Part shown: in pieces, positions 47,895-60,300 of the stretch | Layout of the letters: the number at the start of each line of letters is the position of its first letter | Position numbering within the stretch: the stretch's first letter is position 1 | DNA from: Piromyces finnis | Lineage: Eukaryota; Neocallimastigomycota; Neocallimastigomycetes; Neocallimastigales; Neocallimastigaceae | Reading direction: 5' to 3' | Assembly: GCA_002104945.1 (NCBI GenBank) | Contig: MCFH01000035.1 | Span: 124,001-188,000 of the forward strand | DNA length: 64,000 nucleotides | Notes under the pieces: model-generated | The model's input: the letters and a program-made list of their open reading frames with translations, nothing else | The model's database searches: none | What the model was told of the DNA's origin: nothing | Translations under genes and position numbers: made by a program

Positions 47895-48974
47895 TTACAT
47901 AATGAATTTTGAATTCATATTCATTGGATGGGAAGTAGAAAGTTGAGGAATTTGAGTGAATCCCTTAGTTTTCATAATACTTCTAATTTCTTTTAATAAA
48001 TCAGCATAAGAATATTCACTGTTTTTGTTCATGGCTGTAATAAAAGCATATGACATCGCACCAGTAGATTGATTATTGATTTTTGCATCTGCAGATGTTT
48101 GATCATCTTTACAACCAGAAAATTGAATAACTTCAGCTAAATGCTTTCTTTTTTCAACAACTTGTTCATTAGTGACATTACTATCAGTAGCAGTAGCGCT
48201 AGTACTAATCATTCCTAAAATAGATGTAATAACATTGGAATTATTGCCAGAAACAACATCATTAACTAAATTAAAAGCTTGAGAGAAAATACTTTTACGA
48301 GTACTATTTGAAATAACTTCAATTTGACCATCACATTGGTAAGTATATGGTAAATCCATAACAGTACCAGAATGACAAGAATCGAAAATAGCTGTCAAAC
48401 GACAACCTTCTGGTAAAGGTTCTACCAAATGTCTATATATAACATCATCCGTCATTTGACCAGAGTATTCATAATCAACAGGTAAAATAGTTTCATCAAA
48501 GCCATCAATTTCATCACTTTCGGAATCTGTTGAAGTACCTCCATGACCACTATAATGGAAAAATAAGGAATCACCTGATTTGGCTCCCCTTACAAGCCAT
48601 TTCATTCCATTAACAATATTTTTATAAGTTGGTCTCATTATTGAATTTGGATTTTCATCCGTTAAATATAAGCAATTTTTAAAGCCAAAACGTTGACAAA
48701 CCAATTCTGAAACATTTTTGACGTCATTAATACAACCATTTAACTCTGCTTTAGATTTAAAATAATTAATACCAATAAAAAGAGCTTTTTTATTACCAGT
48801 GCAAGTCGAAGTGACATAACTATCACCTTTCTCTTCTTCATAAAATTTATTATAATCACTTGTCCACAAGTTTTCCTCTTTTATCTTTTGATTAATAGCA
48901 TCATTAGCAGATGAAGTTGATTCTTCATTAATTTTAATTTTATATCTTTTGTTATCAATTTTTTTTGGACACAT
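47895..48974 (-). CDS. Type I-like metacaspase, paralogue 5 of 6, minimal prodomain
   Basis: Intronless, 359 residues, the shortest of the six; only about 10 residues (MCPKKIDNKRY) precede the region shared by all. His about 144 (HYSGHGG) and Cys about 200 (FDSCHSGT) are intact. It is more diverged than paralogues 1-4: STRKSIFSQ replaces the shared NDVRKE(I/V)FKK block, HLVEPLPEGC replaces NLVTPLP(Q/K)GC, and HLAEVIQFSGCKD replaces HDADVIQFSGCRD. Without a long prodomain it may differ in localisation or self-processing. Lower confidence applies only to the type I label. Confidence 0.94.
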   Translation of the reverse strand: MCPKKIDNKRYKIKINEESTSSANDAINQKIKEENLWTSDYNKFYEEEKGDSYVTSTCTGNKKALFIGINYFKSKAELNGCINDVKNVSELVCQRFGFKNCLYLTDENPNSIMRPTYKNIVNGMKWLVRGAKSGDSLFFHYSGHGGTSTDSESDEIDGFDETILPVDYEYSGQMTDDVIYRHLVEPLPEGCRLTAIFDSCHSGTVMDLPYTYQCDGQIEVISNSTRKSIFSQAFNLVNDVVSGNNSNVITSILGMISTSATATDSNVTNEQVVEKRKHLAEVIQFSGCKDDQTSADAKINNQSTGAMSYAFITAMNKNSEYSYADLLKEIRSIMKTKGFTQIPQLSTSHPMNMNSKFIM

Positions 48975-50498
48975 TTTATTTATTATTTAATATTTTTTTT
49001 ATTATTTAATATATTTATAAAAAAAAAATAATAGAAAGAAAGAAAAAACTGTATTTATATAATAAAAAATTATTATGGAATGTATCAATCATGATTAAAG
49101 TTATAATTTTACATTATTAACTTGGTTCACTTGGCAATTAATCCAATTATAAAAATCTTATTTGCTGTCATTTAATTAATGATGTTAAATTTATAAAAAT
49201 TTTTCCTGGATACATTTAATTAAAATTATGAAAAATTTAAAAAAAAAAAAGTATCAATGCTAATAAAAATGAATATGTTGCAATATGAAAAATTAGCTTA
49301 AAATAGGTTAAAGTAGAAGATTATATTGTAAAAGATGATTATTTTAATATTATCAAAGGGTTATAATAACCCTTATGAGTAATAATTTAAATTAAAATTT
49401 AAAATAAAAAGAAAAAAAATGTCTCACTTTGTATAATAAATTTAAAAATGTTAAAATAACATTTATTAAGACATTCATTTATAACTATAAATAAAAATAA
49501 ATATTTTTAAAATTTTATTATCACAATTTTATATGATGGTTATTTCCTATCTATTCATAAAAAAAAAAAGTTAATATATATATTTAACATATTTTATGTA
49601 CTAATATCATAGCATTTTTAATTAGTTCATTTTATCTAATAATAACTCATTCAAATTAATAATAATTAATAAAGAAAAGAAAAAAAAATGAAACATAAAA
49701 AAATAAAGATTAAAAAAAAATTATACTTACTTGATAAAATGAACATAAAATAACAATATATAAATCTGATTTTATATTCACTATTTTATTAAAATATTAA
49801 TAAAACATTTGAAAACTATATTTTTAAAATGTTAAAATATTAAAAGCCAGCCCCTTATTAAAAAAAATGATAATAATAAAATTTATAGTTTAAGTATTTT
49901 TGTAGATTAAGGTCAAAAAATTTTTTATTTTTCCAAAATGTTTATGAAAATATAAAGAAAATATATATATTATACTTGTAAAAAAATTAATGCGTATAGT
50001 TTTTCTTTTATTTTTATTTAAAATGTAAAATATTGCGTTTAATATTTACTAATTTATAACATATAATTTATATATTATTAAAAAAAAAAAAAAAAAATTC
50101 TCTGTTTATATTCATTTACTGTTAATAATTCATTTTTAATATTGTTTCAGTTTTGTATTATATTAAGTATTATAAATATAATTTATGATAGACATTATCT
50201 TTTATATTATTAATAATAAAATATATATTGTTTATAAATAATAGAAAATAGCTACTGAAAAATATTTTTAAAAAAAATGGTTCTATATAATATATTTTAG
50301 ATATAAAAATTAAGGAATTAAGGAATAAAATCAATAATAAACTTGTTGAATTTAATTTTATATTATTACTCTTTATCCATATTAATATTTTTTGATTTAT
50401 AAATATAATAGTGCAAATGCTAGGATCTAATGATATTGCTATTTATACTAAAAATATTATTAAAAAAATTACGTAAAAAACAAAGATTTTTATGTTGT
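48975..50498. other. Intergenic spacer between metacaspases 5 and 6
   Basis: About 1.5 kb of A/T-rich DNA without open frames of coding character and with no recognised repeats beyond homopolymers. Confidence 0.65.
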
Positions 50499-51644
50499 TT
50501 ACATTGAGAACTTTTCGTTCATGTTTAATGGACGACTAGTAGAAAGTTGTGGAATTTGAGTAAATTTCTTTTCAGCCATAATTTGCTTAATATTAGCTAA
50601 CATTTCGGTATAGGTGTATTCCTTTTCTTCATTTAATAAAGTAATTATAGCTAAGGACATAGCACCAGTAGCAACATTACCAATTTTGGCATCAGCACTA
50701 GTTTGATTATCTCTACAACCTGAGAATTGAATAACATCAGCAAGATTTTGTCTTTGCTTAAGAACTTCTGGATCTACACCATTAGAAGCTGCTTTTCTAA
50801 GAGAACCATCGAAAATACTCTTAAGAGAATCAGCAATTCTATCTTTATTACCACTATTAATACTATCAATAACATTTGAAGTTTTCTTGAAAATTTCCTT
50901 ACGGACATCATTTTCAATAACTTCGACCTTTCCTTGACATTGATAAGTGTATGGGAGATCCATAACAGTGCCAGAGTGACAAGAATCGAAAATAGCTGTT
51001 AATCTACAACCACGTGGTAATGGTGCAACTAAATTTTCGTAAATATCATCATCAAGAATTTGACCATTAGTGAGGTAATCACATGGTAAAATGGTTTCAT
51101 CGAATCCATCAACTTCATCATTATCCTTATCTTTAGCAGTACCACCATGACCACTGTAATGGAAGAATAAAGAATCACCTGCTTTAGCATCCTTAGTAAG
51201 CCATTTCATTCCATTAATAATGTTTTGATAAGTTGGCTTCTTTCTTTCATCAGATTGATCATCAGTTAAAATTATAGCTTGAGTGATACCAAATTTCTTA
51301 GCAACTAATTGAGAGATATTCTTAACATCGTTAATACAACCATTAAGTGGACTTTTTCCTCCGATATAATTAATACCGATGTAAAGAGCCTTCTTATTAC
51401 CACTACAATCAGATCTTGTAAATTTATCTCCTTCTCTTTCATTGTAGAATTTTTCAACATCATTATTCCAAACTTCTTGACTCTTAATTTGGTTATGAAT
51501 GTGATTAGTTAATTTTGAAGTACTATTATCAGTGTTAACTTTAATCTTATATCTCTTAGTTTCTTTGATAACTTGACCATTGACAATTTTTGTTGTGGTT
51601 TTAATAACCTCCTTATATGGAGCTTCGGTAGTAATAGTAGACAT
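50499..51644 (-). CDS. Type I-like metacaspase, paralogue 6 of 6, divergent
   Basis: Intronless. I choose the ATG at 51644 (MSTITTEAPYKEV, 381 residues) because the 17 extra residues from the upstream ATG at 51695 (MFINIICLFNKNLIIQK) read as untranslated A/T-rich leader. The short prodomain is Thr/Lys/Val-rich (KEVIKTTTKIVNGQVIKETK) and not repetitive. His about 166 (HYSGHGG) and Cys about 222 (FDSCHSGT) are intact. Differences from the others include ITQAIILTDDQ for FQNCLYLTD(E/D), TYQCQG for TYQCDG, LADVIQFSGCRD and the end STSRPLNMNEKF. It is the outermost, 5'-most gene of the array. Function is inferred from family only. Confidence 0.94.
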   Translation of the reverse strand: MSTITTEAPYKEVIKTTTKIVNGQVIKETKRYKIKVNTDNSTSKLTNHIHNQIKSQEVWNNDVEKFYNEREGDKFTRSDCSGNKKALYIGINYIGGKSPLNGCINDVKNISQLVAKKFGITQAIILTDDQSDERKKPTYQNIINGMKWLTKDAKAGDSLFFHYSGHGGTAKDKDNDEVDGFDETILPCDYLTNGQILDDDIYENLVAPLPRGCRLTAIFDSCHSGTVMDLPYTYQCQGKVEVIENDVRKEIFKKTSNVIDSINSGNKDRIADSLKSIFDGSLRKAASNGVDPEVLKQRQNLADVIQFSGCRDNQTSADAKIGNVATGAMSLAIITLLNEEKEYTYTEMLANIKQIMAEKKFTQIPQLSTSRPLNMNEKFSM

Positions 51645-54600
51645 TTTCTGTATTATTAAATTTTTATTGAATAAGCATATAATATTTATAAACAAAAAAT
51701 ATAATATTATTACTATGAAATAGCAATTAAATAAATTCTTATATACTCAATATTACAATTAATTAATTAATTATAATTAAAATCTAAAGTGATAAAAGTA
51801 ACATTTATAAAAACATTTTTATTTATTTATAAATCAAATGAAAAATTTAATTAATTTTTTCAATTATTTATTTATATTAATTGTATATTTTTTATAAATA
51901 AATTACTATTTTTATTCCTTCTTTATTGGTTTTATTAAGTATCCGAAATATTTTGTTATTAGGATTAAAATTTTACCAATTAAATTATAATACTTTTCAT
52001 TATATATAGTTACAAAATATGAGTGTTGAATTATTAATAGCTTATGTTATTAAATTATTTTAAGATTATTATTTGCCTCATTCATTTAACATTTACTAAT
52101 GCTATTTTAAAATTAAATTTTATTTAACTATGTGGAATTCTTTAAAAATTTCAGTGAATTTTTGTTGTTTTATTATCAATTTTATTATATATTATCAATT
52201 ACCTATTATATAAATTTGTTTAAAAAATTATAAATATAATATAATTTTTATATATATATTTTATTATTAAATATGTCTTTTGTATAAAAGATTTACTTTT
52301 TTTTATTTTTATTTATTTTATTTTTTTTAATAAGTTATATTTGTTATTTTTTTTTTTTTTTTTTTTTTTTTTACTATTGGTACTAGCATTGAAAAAGCAT
52401 AATTCCCAAATAATTGAGGATTATATAATATATTATTAAATGAAAAAAATATATTCTGATTTTTCGGTTATATTAAAATATAAAAAAACTTTATTTATTA
52501 AAATTATATTTTTAATATGAAATTAATTAAATATTATAAATATGAGTTATATATTAGTTTAATTAAATATATATTACAATATATTTAAATGTTTAATATC
52601 AATTGAAAAAGCATTAGTAATATATTATTAATATATTATTTCTTGAGAAATTAATATTAAAAAATGTAGTATAAATGTATTTTGTTTTATACCTAAATAT
52701 TGTAATGTATATAAAGATAAAAATAAAAGTGTTTAAAAAGAATTACTAATCTTTCCCTTCTTATTACAAACTATAAACTATGAGAAATGCTTAATACGAA
52801 AATATTAAAAATAATTATAATGAAATTAATTTAATATTTATATTAGTAAAAAATGATAAACTGTTATTTAATATTCATAATTATATATGATATTTATCGA
52901 TAATTCCAATATTATGTAATAACCAAAAACGGGCATTAAAAATATAACAAAAAATATTGTACAGCATTGCCAAAACTAATGATTTATTATTCAATAATAT
53001 AATAAGAAATTAAGAAGTATATTCTTATTTACTTATATTATAATTTAAAAAAAGAGAGAGAGAGAGAAGAAAACTATATATTATCTATAAAATAATTTTA
53101 TTCTATGGATAGAAACATTAAACAAAAACATTTAAAATATTTATATTTTTAAAATGTTATTTAAATTAAAAAAGAAACTTACTCAAAGTTTTTTCCTTAT
53201 CCTTGTTTCATTACATTTTTAAAAAAAATAAATCTTAATAAAAATATATTTTTTTTCTTTTTTTGGTAAAATTACACAGAAATTAACGCCACTTCTAAAA
53301 ATGGAAAAGTTGACATTTGAATTGGTGATATTATTTTTATATATTATAATATATTCCAAAGTAATAAAATAGTACATATTAGTACTACAATTTTTTTCTG
53401 TATATATAATAAAAATTCCTCCACATTATAATGTGAAAAGTAATGAAGCCTTTTCTTTCATTTTTCTTTCATAGATATAGAAAAGTTTGTAAAGTATGAT
53501 TCATATCAATATCTTCTATTATGTAGAAGAATAATTTAAAAAATTTTATTATATACTATACTCTAAAAGTAAATGAAGATTACTTAATTGTATCTCTACT
53601 AAAAATATTAAATATTTATATAAATAAAACAATAAAAAAAAAATTAACAATCTATTTAATATAATAGTTTTTTACATAATTAAAAATTTAAAATTAAATC
53701 CTTAATCTTTATCATATGTAAAATAAATAATAATAGGTTCTTAGTTTTATAAATTATAGCTATTATTAAATTTCGTACAACTAACATGAATTTTTGATAA
53801 GTTGTTTTCGTTTTTGTCGTTTTTACTATTATTTATAAAGGAGTAATAAAATATGTATACTTTACTAAAATAATGTAAAAAAAAAAATAACGATTTTCAT
53901 AATCTAAATAATTTTGATAATCTTTTACTAAAATTTATTAAAAAAAAACTAAATAATGTTTTTTTATTAACTTGCTATTTATTCTTAACAAATGGTTTAA
54001 ATTAATGGGTTTATATATATACAAATATAACAAAAATCAAATAATAACTTATTTAAATAATTCAAATACATTCTCTTCAAAGTATTAAATAATTTTTATT
54101 TGCATTTCATGAAAAAATTTCATGTAATAAAAATATTAAAATATTTAATCACAAAATCATTATTTCTCCTAACCCTAAATCATAAATATTATATTAATTA
54201 TTTAATAGTAAATAATTAAATAGCTATTATACTTCTAAAAAACAACTTAATAATACCTCAAAGAAATATTTTTATATTTGTTCATTAACTATTATATTAC
54301 TTTTAACATTTTTTAAATAATAAAAAAAAATATTAATATCTAAATATTTAAATGTTCCAATTTATTAATGTAATATTTTCATATATTAATGTTTTTAAGC
54401 TAATCACTTGATTTCTTATTATTTTGATATAATGTATACAAATTTACTATAAAAGCTTATTAAAATACGTAATAATATACGTATACAGGTTTTTAATATT
54501 AAAAATACATCATGTGATTAATAATAGACTGATTGGATAGAATGATCAAATTTTTTAAGATATAATTAATTCGTTTTAAAAAAAATAAATAATAGTTTAA

Positions 54601-54997
54601 AAAATATATATTGGCTGTATATTGAAATATATTGTAAATATGCATTTATAAATATAATTTTTTTTTTTAACAAATAACAAAAATTAAAAAATAAAAGAAT
54701 TTTTTTTTTTTTCTTCAATAGATTTTAAATTTAAAAACACAATTTGAAATGTAATGTTAAAATATATAATTATTTAAATAATATTAAGCTTAAACTTAAA
54801 ATTTTATCTATAATATTATATTTGTTTTTTTTTTTTTTTAAAGAAAAAAACTAATTATCATTAAGTATAATCAGAATGTGATATTAACTATATTTTTATA
54901 AATATATATATATATGGAACTTATTAATAATATATACATACAAATCAATATTAAATACCATACTAATGTAAAATATAAACAGTAAATTATAAAAAAA
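51645..54997. other. Long intergenic region between metacaspase array and GAR1
   Basis: About 3.35 kb of A/T-rich DNA, the largest gene-free stretch here. It holds T tracts (about 52345-52371), an AG run near 53050-53068 and many palindromic TA patches. No ORF of coding character, RNA gene or transposon end was recognised. It should contain divergent promoters for metacaspase 6 and GAR1. Confidence 0.6.
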
Positions 54998-56484
54998 ATG
55001 TCTTTCCGTGGACGTGGAGGAAATAGAGGTCGTGGCCGTGGTGGTTTCAATGCCCCACAAGGTCCACCAGATACTGTTGTTGGTAATTATTAGACTTTAA
55101 TCTTTTTTTCAGTAACAAAAAAAACGAATAAAAGAATATAAGGAACAATGTATAATTAAAGAAATGTTTGTAGTCACCAAAATCTTTTCAGAAATTAAAC
55201 AATTATAATAATATTTAGTAAAAGTTTCAAAAAAAAAGTTTGATTTTGATTTATATATATCAAAATTAGGATCATTATGCACTATTATAACATTAATTAT
55301 AATTATATATATTAGGAGATATTTTTAAATGCTCTTAGAATTTTATGTATTAATACAGAGTAATAATTAATTATAGTAGTAGTAGTAATATATATGATTT
55401 GTTTAAAATATATATTAATTTATTATAAATTTAAATCTTAAAATATTGAAAAAAAAGATTTATAAGTAATATATATAAAATATATAGATTATTTATATTT
55501 AATAAAGTAGAAAATAGTAATTAGTAGTTTACTTTTTAAAATTATTTTCATAAAGCCAAACATTTCTTTTTATTATATACATTTATTCATATATTTAAGA
55601 TTTATAAATTATTATTAGTTTTTAATATATTAATTATATATTCTAATGATCAATAATATAGCTATGGGTGAATTTATGCATGAATGTCACGGTGAAATGG
55701 TAAAAATCTTATATAAAAATAACTTAAATATAATGTAAAAGATAAATATCAAATACTAATTATTTTTATGAATACTTGTTTTTGTTAAAATAAATAGGTT
55801 TGTAAGTCAATTAACACTAAGATTCCATATTTCAATGCTCCAATCTACCTTGAAAACAAAACTCAAATTGGTAAAGTTGAAGAAATCCTTGGTCCTTTCA
55901 CTGAAGTTGTAAGTGATATAATTATTCTTTTTGAGTATTATATAAGATATCTTATATAGTTAATATGACATAAATAGTATTATTAACAATTTATAATATT
56001 AATTTAAAATAAAATTACTGTAAATTAAATAGTATTTCACTGTTAAACTTCAAGATGGTGTTGTTGCCTCCTCTTTCAAAGAAAAGGATAAGGTTTACAT
56101 ATCCCCAGATAAGCTTTTACCATTAGAAAGATTCCTTCCAAAGCCAAAGGCTGTTGGTAAAAGTAAGTAAAATAAGATTTACAAATTAAATGTAAAATTG
56201 ATGTATTATTTAAATTAATATCGGTATTATTTATTAATTATTTTAATAATTATAAAGTTGAAAAGCCATTAAACAGACAAGGTATGCTTGGTAACAAACG
56301 TGGAGGTCGCGGTGGCGCTAGAGGCGGTCGCGGTGGTGCCAGAGGCGGCTTCGGTGGCCGTGGTGGTGCCAGAGGCGGTTTCGGTGGCCGTGGTGGTGCT
56401 AGAGGTGGCTTTGGTGGCCGTGGTGGTGCCAGAGGCGGTTTCGGTGGCCGTGGTGGTTCTAGAGGCGGTTTCGGAAGAAAGTAA
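54998..56484 (+). CDS. GAR1: H/ACA snoRNP subunit GAR1
   Basis: Nucleolar component of H/ACA ribonucleoproteins, which direct rRNA pseudouridylation and join telomerase RNA in many eukaryotes. Exons: 54998-55082, 55662-55699, 55798-55908, 56033-56162 and 56258-56484, totalling 196 residues. An N-terminal GAR segment ([18 protein letters not shown]) is followed by the Gar1 core: [51 protein letters not shown] and [18 protein letters not shown]. The C-terminal GAR domain has tandem RGG, RGGFGG and RGGARGG units, the usual targets of arginine methylation. The C-terminal repeat is GC-rich, and the Val/Ala-rich frames beside it are shadows. Confidence 0.97.
55083..55661 (+). other. Long first intron of GAR1
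   Basis: 579 bp, from GTAATT to ATATAG. It is A/T-rich, with a more mixed stretch around 55135-55200. I could not identify box C/D or H/ACA motifs with confidence, so no intronic RNA is annotated. Confidence 0.65.
56284..56478 (+). repeat. RGG coding repeat of GAR1
   Basis: Tandem 30-36-nt GC-rich units encode [10 protein letters not shown]-type motifs within the last GAR1 exon. Copies differ mainly at silent third positions, such as GGC versus GGT. Confidence 0.9.
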
Positions 56485-57103
56485 ATTGTTTAAAGGAGAA
56501 AAAAATATTTTCAATTTCAATAATATTAAATATTTTATTCATTTAAAACTACTTCAAATCGTCATTTCCCAATTTACTTTTTTTAGATAAAGAAATGAAG
56601 AAAGTATTTAATCATTACACAATATATGAACAAAAAAAAATTAAAGTGAAAAGACAGGAAAAAAGAAAAAGGAAATTTTTTATATTTATAATATTTATTT
56701 AAAATTTTATTTATTTTTATTTATAATATTTATATTATAAGTATCTTTTTTTTTTTTTTACTTTTTTTCCTTATTTTTTTCAATTAGAATTTTAATTTTT
56801 CCTTTCTTTCAATTTTTTATTTATTAAAATTACTTTTATAATTTACCTCTAAATAATTTAAATTTTAATTTATACAACCCTTATAAAATACACTTTTAGT
56901 TTTTTTATATATAAATTATATTTACATACATATATAAATAAATAATAATTTTTAATTCATTTTCTTTTTTTAATTATTATCATGTTAAAATATAAAATCT
57001 TTTAAAAATATATTATTAAATAAAAAATTTAAAAAAAAAAAAGTTGATTAATTATTTTATAAAAATTTTTATTTTTATTTTGTTTATAACATTTATATTT
57101 TAA

Positions 57104-57149
<46 letters not shown>

Positions 57150-57418
57150 TTAAAGATTTAAATATATGATGATAAATTCTATTATTTTATTTTATTTTAT
57201 TTTATTTTTAATAATATATTATATAATAATTATGATTTATTTCATAACCTTTTTATGAAAATAATATATATTAAATAGTTTATATAAAGGGGAAAAATAT
57301 ATTAAATAATTATATATAACATGTATAACATTTGTTTTTCTTTTAGGATTTTTACCAAATTTCTTTTTTAATATAACTTTGCTTCATTTTACTTTTAAAG
57401 TTTGTACCAGAGTATAAC
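56485..57418. other. Convergent intergenic region, GAR1 / NUBPL
   Basis: About 930 bp of A/T-rich DNA with T tracts, an (ATT)n run at 57117-57148 and a short TTTTA array near 57183-57208. No gene is seen. Confidence 0.65.
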
Positions 57419-59295
57419 TTAAGCAATGTAATTCTTTGGCTCACCTAAAAGACCGATAAGCTTCTTAGCAATATCCTTAAATATTTTAGAGTAACTACTA
57501 TCTGGTTGAGAATAAACAAATGGTTTACCATTATCATCATTAATAGTGCTATTTAATGGTAATTCTCCAAGGAAATCAAGACTCATATCCTTGCACATTC
57601 TTTTAACACTATCGTTATTACCGAAAATGTAATTCTTCTTACCACAATCTGGGCATTCAAAGTAACTCATATTTTGAATAAGACCAAAGATCTATTATTA
57701 TAATACATAAATTTATAAATCATCATTATTAAATATATTTACTTTTATTATAAAAATTTATATAATTAAACTTACTGGAATTTTCATTTCTTTAAGCATA
57801 CTAGTACCCTTTCTAACATCAGCTACAGCAACATCTTGTGGAGTAGAAACAACAACAGAACCTTTTATATAATTATAATAATTATTATTTATAACATAAC
57901 ATGTTAAATGGATACTTTATTTTTTTTTTAATAAACATAAATTAAATTTATATTTACCTGAAACTGGAAGTTCTTGTGAAAGTGTAATATGAACATCACC
58001 AGTACCTGGTGGACAGTCAACAACAAGAATATCTAAGCCACTCCAGTTAACTTTACGAATTAATTCCTTTATAGTATCACAGATTAAAACACCACGCCAT
58101 ACAACAGCAGCATTTTCATCATCTAATAATAAACCCATAGACATACACTTTAAACCATATTTTTCCTTTGGTATAATCATAGTTTCTATTATTAATAAAA
58201 TATATATAAATATATATATTAATAAAAGACTTAAAAAAAGAAAAAACATTATCATTAATGATTTATAACGAAAGAGCTTCATTTACCATTTTCATTTAAA
58301 TGTAATTCATTATCTAAGGCTAAGAGCTTTGGAATAGATGGGCCGTTAATATCAGCATCCAAAATACCTAAAATTAATGACCATCATATGTTATAACTAT
58401 TAGTTCAAATACTTAATTATATAAAAAATATTTATTAAATATATTTATATACTTACCAACTTTTTTACCACAAGCTTGGAAGGCAAGAGCAAGATTAACT
58501 AATTATAAATTTAGCAATAAATTATTATTCAAATACATAAATATAAATTAATGAATATCTATTATTCATTATAATAGTATAGTATTAAATATTATAAATA
58601 ATAATTACCAGCAACTGTACTCTTTCCAACACCACCTTTTTTTTTTTATTTAATTTTTATTTTGTTAAATATTAATATAAAAAATTAATTGTTAAAACAT
58701 ATAAAAATATTTATTCTTTTTTACCTTTTCCTGAAGTAACACAAAGAATATGTTTAACACCTGGAATTGGTTTTTTAACAATTCTCTTCTTTCTTTGTCT
58801 CTTTTTTTGTTGATCTACAGCACAACTTTCATGAAAACGTTGAAAAGTTAAATTAAAAGAATTTTGTGGCTATTATTATAAAAAATAATTTTTCAAATAA
58901 ATACAATAAAAATAAAATTAGAATTAATAATACTACAGAATATTCTTTTAATTATTTTTATAATTGTTATGTATTTATAATGTTTTAACTGGCAATTAAT
59001 AATTAAATATCATTATAAATTATAAATACAATTCTATAAAATATAAATGATAAATATTATGTTGATTAATTTTAATTTCTGACTTTTTTTTCGTTTCTAT
59101 CAAATTTGATTTATACTTTATAGTTATTTTACTTAAAATATTTACAATTTTTAATTTTGGAGTGTTTATTGATAACTTATTCAAAGAAATAGCAGGTAAT
59201 GAAGAACTGGCAACGGAACTTAAAGAATTTAAAGCTACTCTTGATAAAGTAGTCTTCATAAATGTATTTGAAGTAGATTGAAATCCTCTTAACAT
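57419..59295 (-). CDS. NUBPL: Organellar Mrp/Nbp35-family Fe-S P-loop NTPase (NUBPL/IND1-like)
   Basis: Fe-S cluster carrier NTPase of the Mrp/ApbC family. Exons in transcription order: 59295-59146, 58869-58725, 58635-58609 (27 nt), 58498-58457, 58367-58287, 58185-57958, 57861-57776 and 57691-57419, totalling 343 residues. The first exon encodes a Ser/Thr/Leu/Lys-rich, nearly acid-free presequence (MLRGFQSTSNTFMKTTLSRV), as in mitochondrial or hydrogenosomal import. The deviant Walker A TSGKGGVGKSTVAVN spans three exons. It is followed by VGILDADINGPSIPKLL, VVWRGVLI, LDILVVDCPPGTGDVHITLSQ, STPQDVAVADVRKG and NMSYFECPDCGKKNYIF, where Cys-Pro-Asp-Cys is the cluster-binding C-x-x-C. All catalytic motifs are intact. 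Whether it serves complex I, as IND1 does, or other Fe-S targets depends on the organism. Confidence 0.9.
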
Positions 59296-60300
59296 TTTGA
59301 ATTATGTTATACTAAATTAGATTTCTATAGAATGATATTAATTTCGAAAAGAAATGATAATATATGTTAAATATCTAATATAATTATTAAATACTGAAAA
59401 TTATTGTATATTTTATTTTAATATTCAGTTTCCTACCTTTAAATTATTCTAATCTTTGAAATGTACTTTAATATATAAATAACAAAAACTAATTTAATGC
59501 CAAAAAAAAAAAAATAAAAATTTAAATCAATTAATTAAATAATATATTATTAAGTACATTATAATATATGGATGTAATTTAGATATGGTTTTTCCTAACC
59601 AATAATTAACAAAATATTATTTTTAAAAGGTATTAAACATAAACAATTTTATAAAAAAAGTGTGGAGATTTGATTTTTTACAGTAATAGAAAAATTCAAA
59701 GCATCATATTTTTTTTACTGAATTTTTCAATTCTTTAATTTAAATATTACTTTTTTTTAAAAAAAAAAATTTATATAATAATAATAATAATGATAATAAC
59801 AATATAATAACGTTAAAATTAAATGTTATAATCATTTAAAAGATAATATTTCTAATTATTAATTAACATTTAACATTAATATTATATTTTTTTGTAATTT
59901 GTAATTTTATATTCAATTTTTAGTAAAAAATTATATAATCTAACCTATAAATAAATAAAAGGTTAGGGTTTCGATTGAAATTAATAAATGGTATTATTTT
60001 TTTACGACTTTGAATATTTATATTTTTTATAAAAAAAAAGGAAATTCTATACATTTTTTATTTTATTTTATTTTATTATGATACCCAAGTTTAATAGATA
60101 TAATATTACCGAAAAAAATAAATAAAATAATGTTTATTTCTTTTTATATAAGTTGTTCAATATAATATATTTTTTAACTATATTTTATTAATTATATTTC
60201 TTATAATATCGAAAACTATTTATTTTTATTTGTAATAAATCCTTTTTATTTTATTTTATTTTTTAATTTACAATTTTTTTATTTATTTATTTAAAAGAAA
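59296..60300. other. Intergenic region, NUBPL 5' / unknown gene 3'
   Basis: About 1 kb of A/T-rich DNA with T and A tracts and a short TTTTA array near 60060-60077. No gene is seen. The NUBPL promoter should be near the left end of the region. Confidence 0.65.

Noticed and set aside
54165-54185. CCTAACCCTAAATC as telomere-like sequence
   Set aside because: Only one partial unit is present and it is not tandem, so it does not indicate a telomere or an interstitial telomeric array.
56269-56590. Thr/Ala-rich minus frame and Val/Ala-rich plus frame over the GAR1 C-terminus
   Set aside because: Shadows of the RGG repeat. The GAR1 frame is supported by the conserved core in upstream exons.
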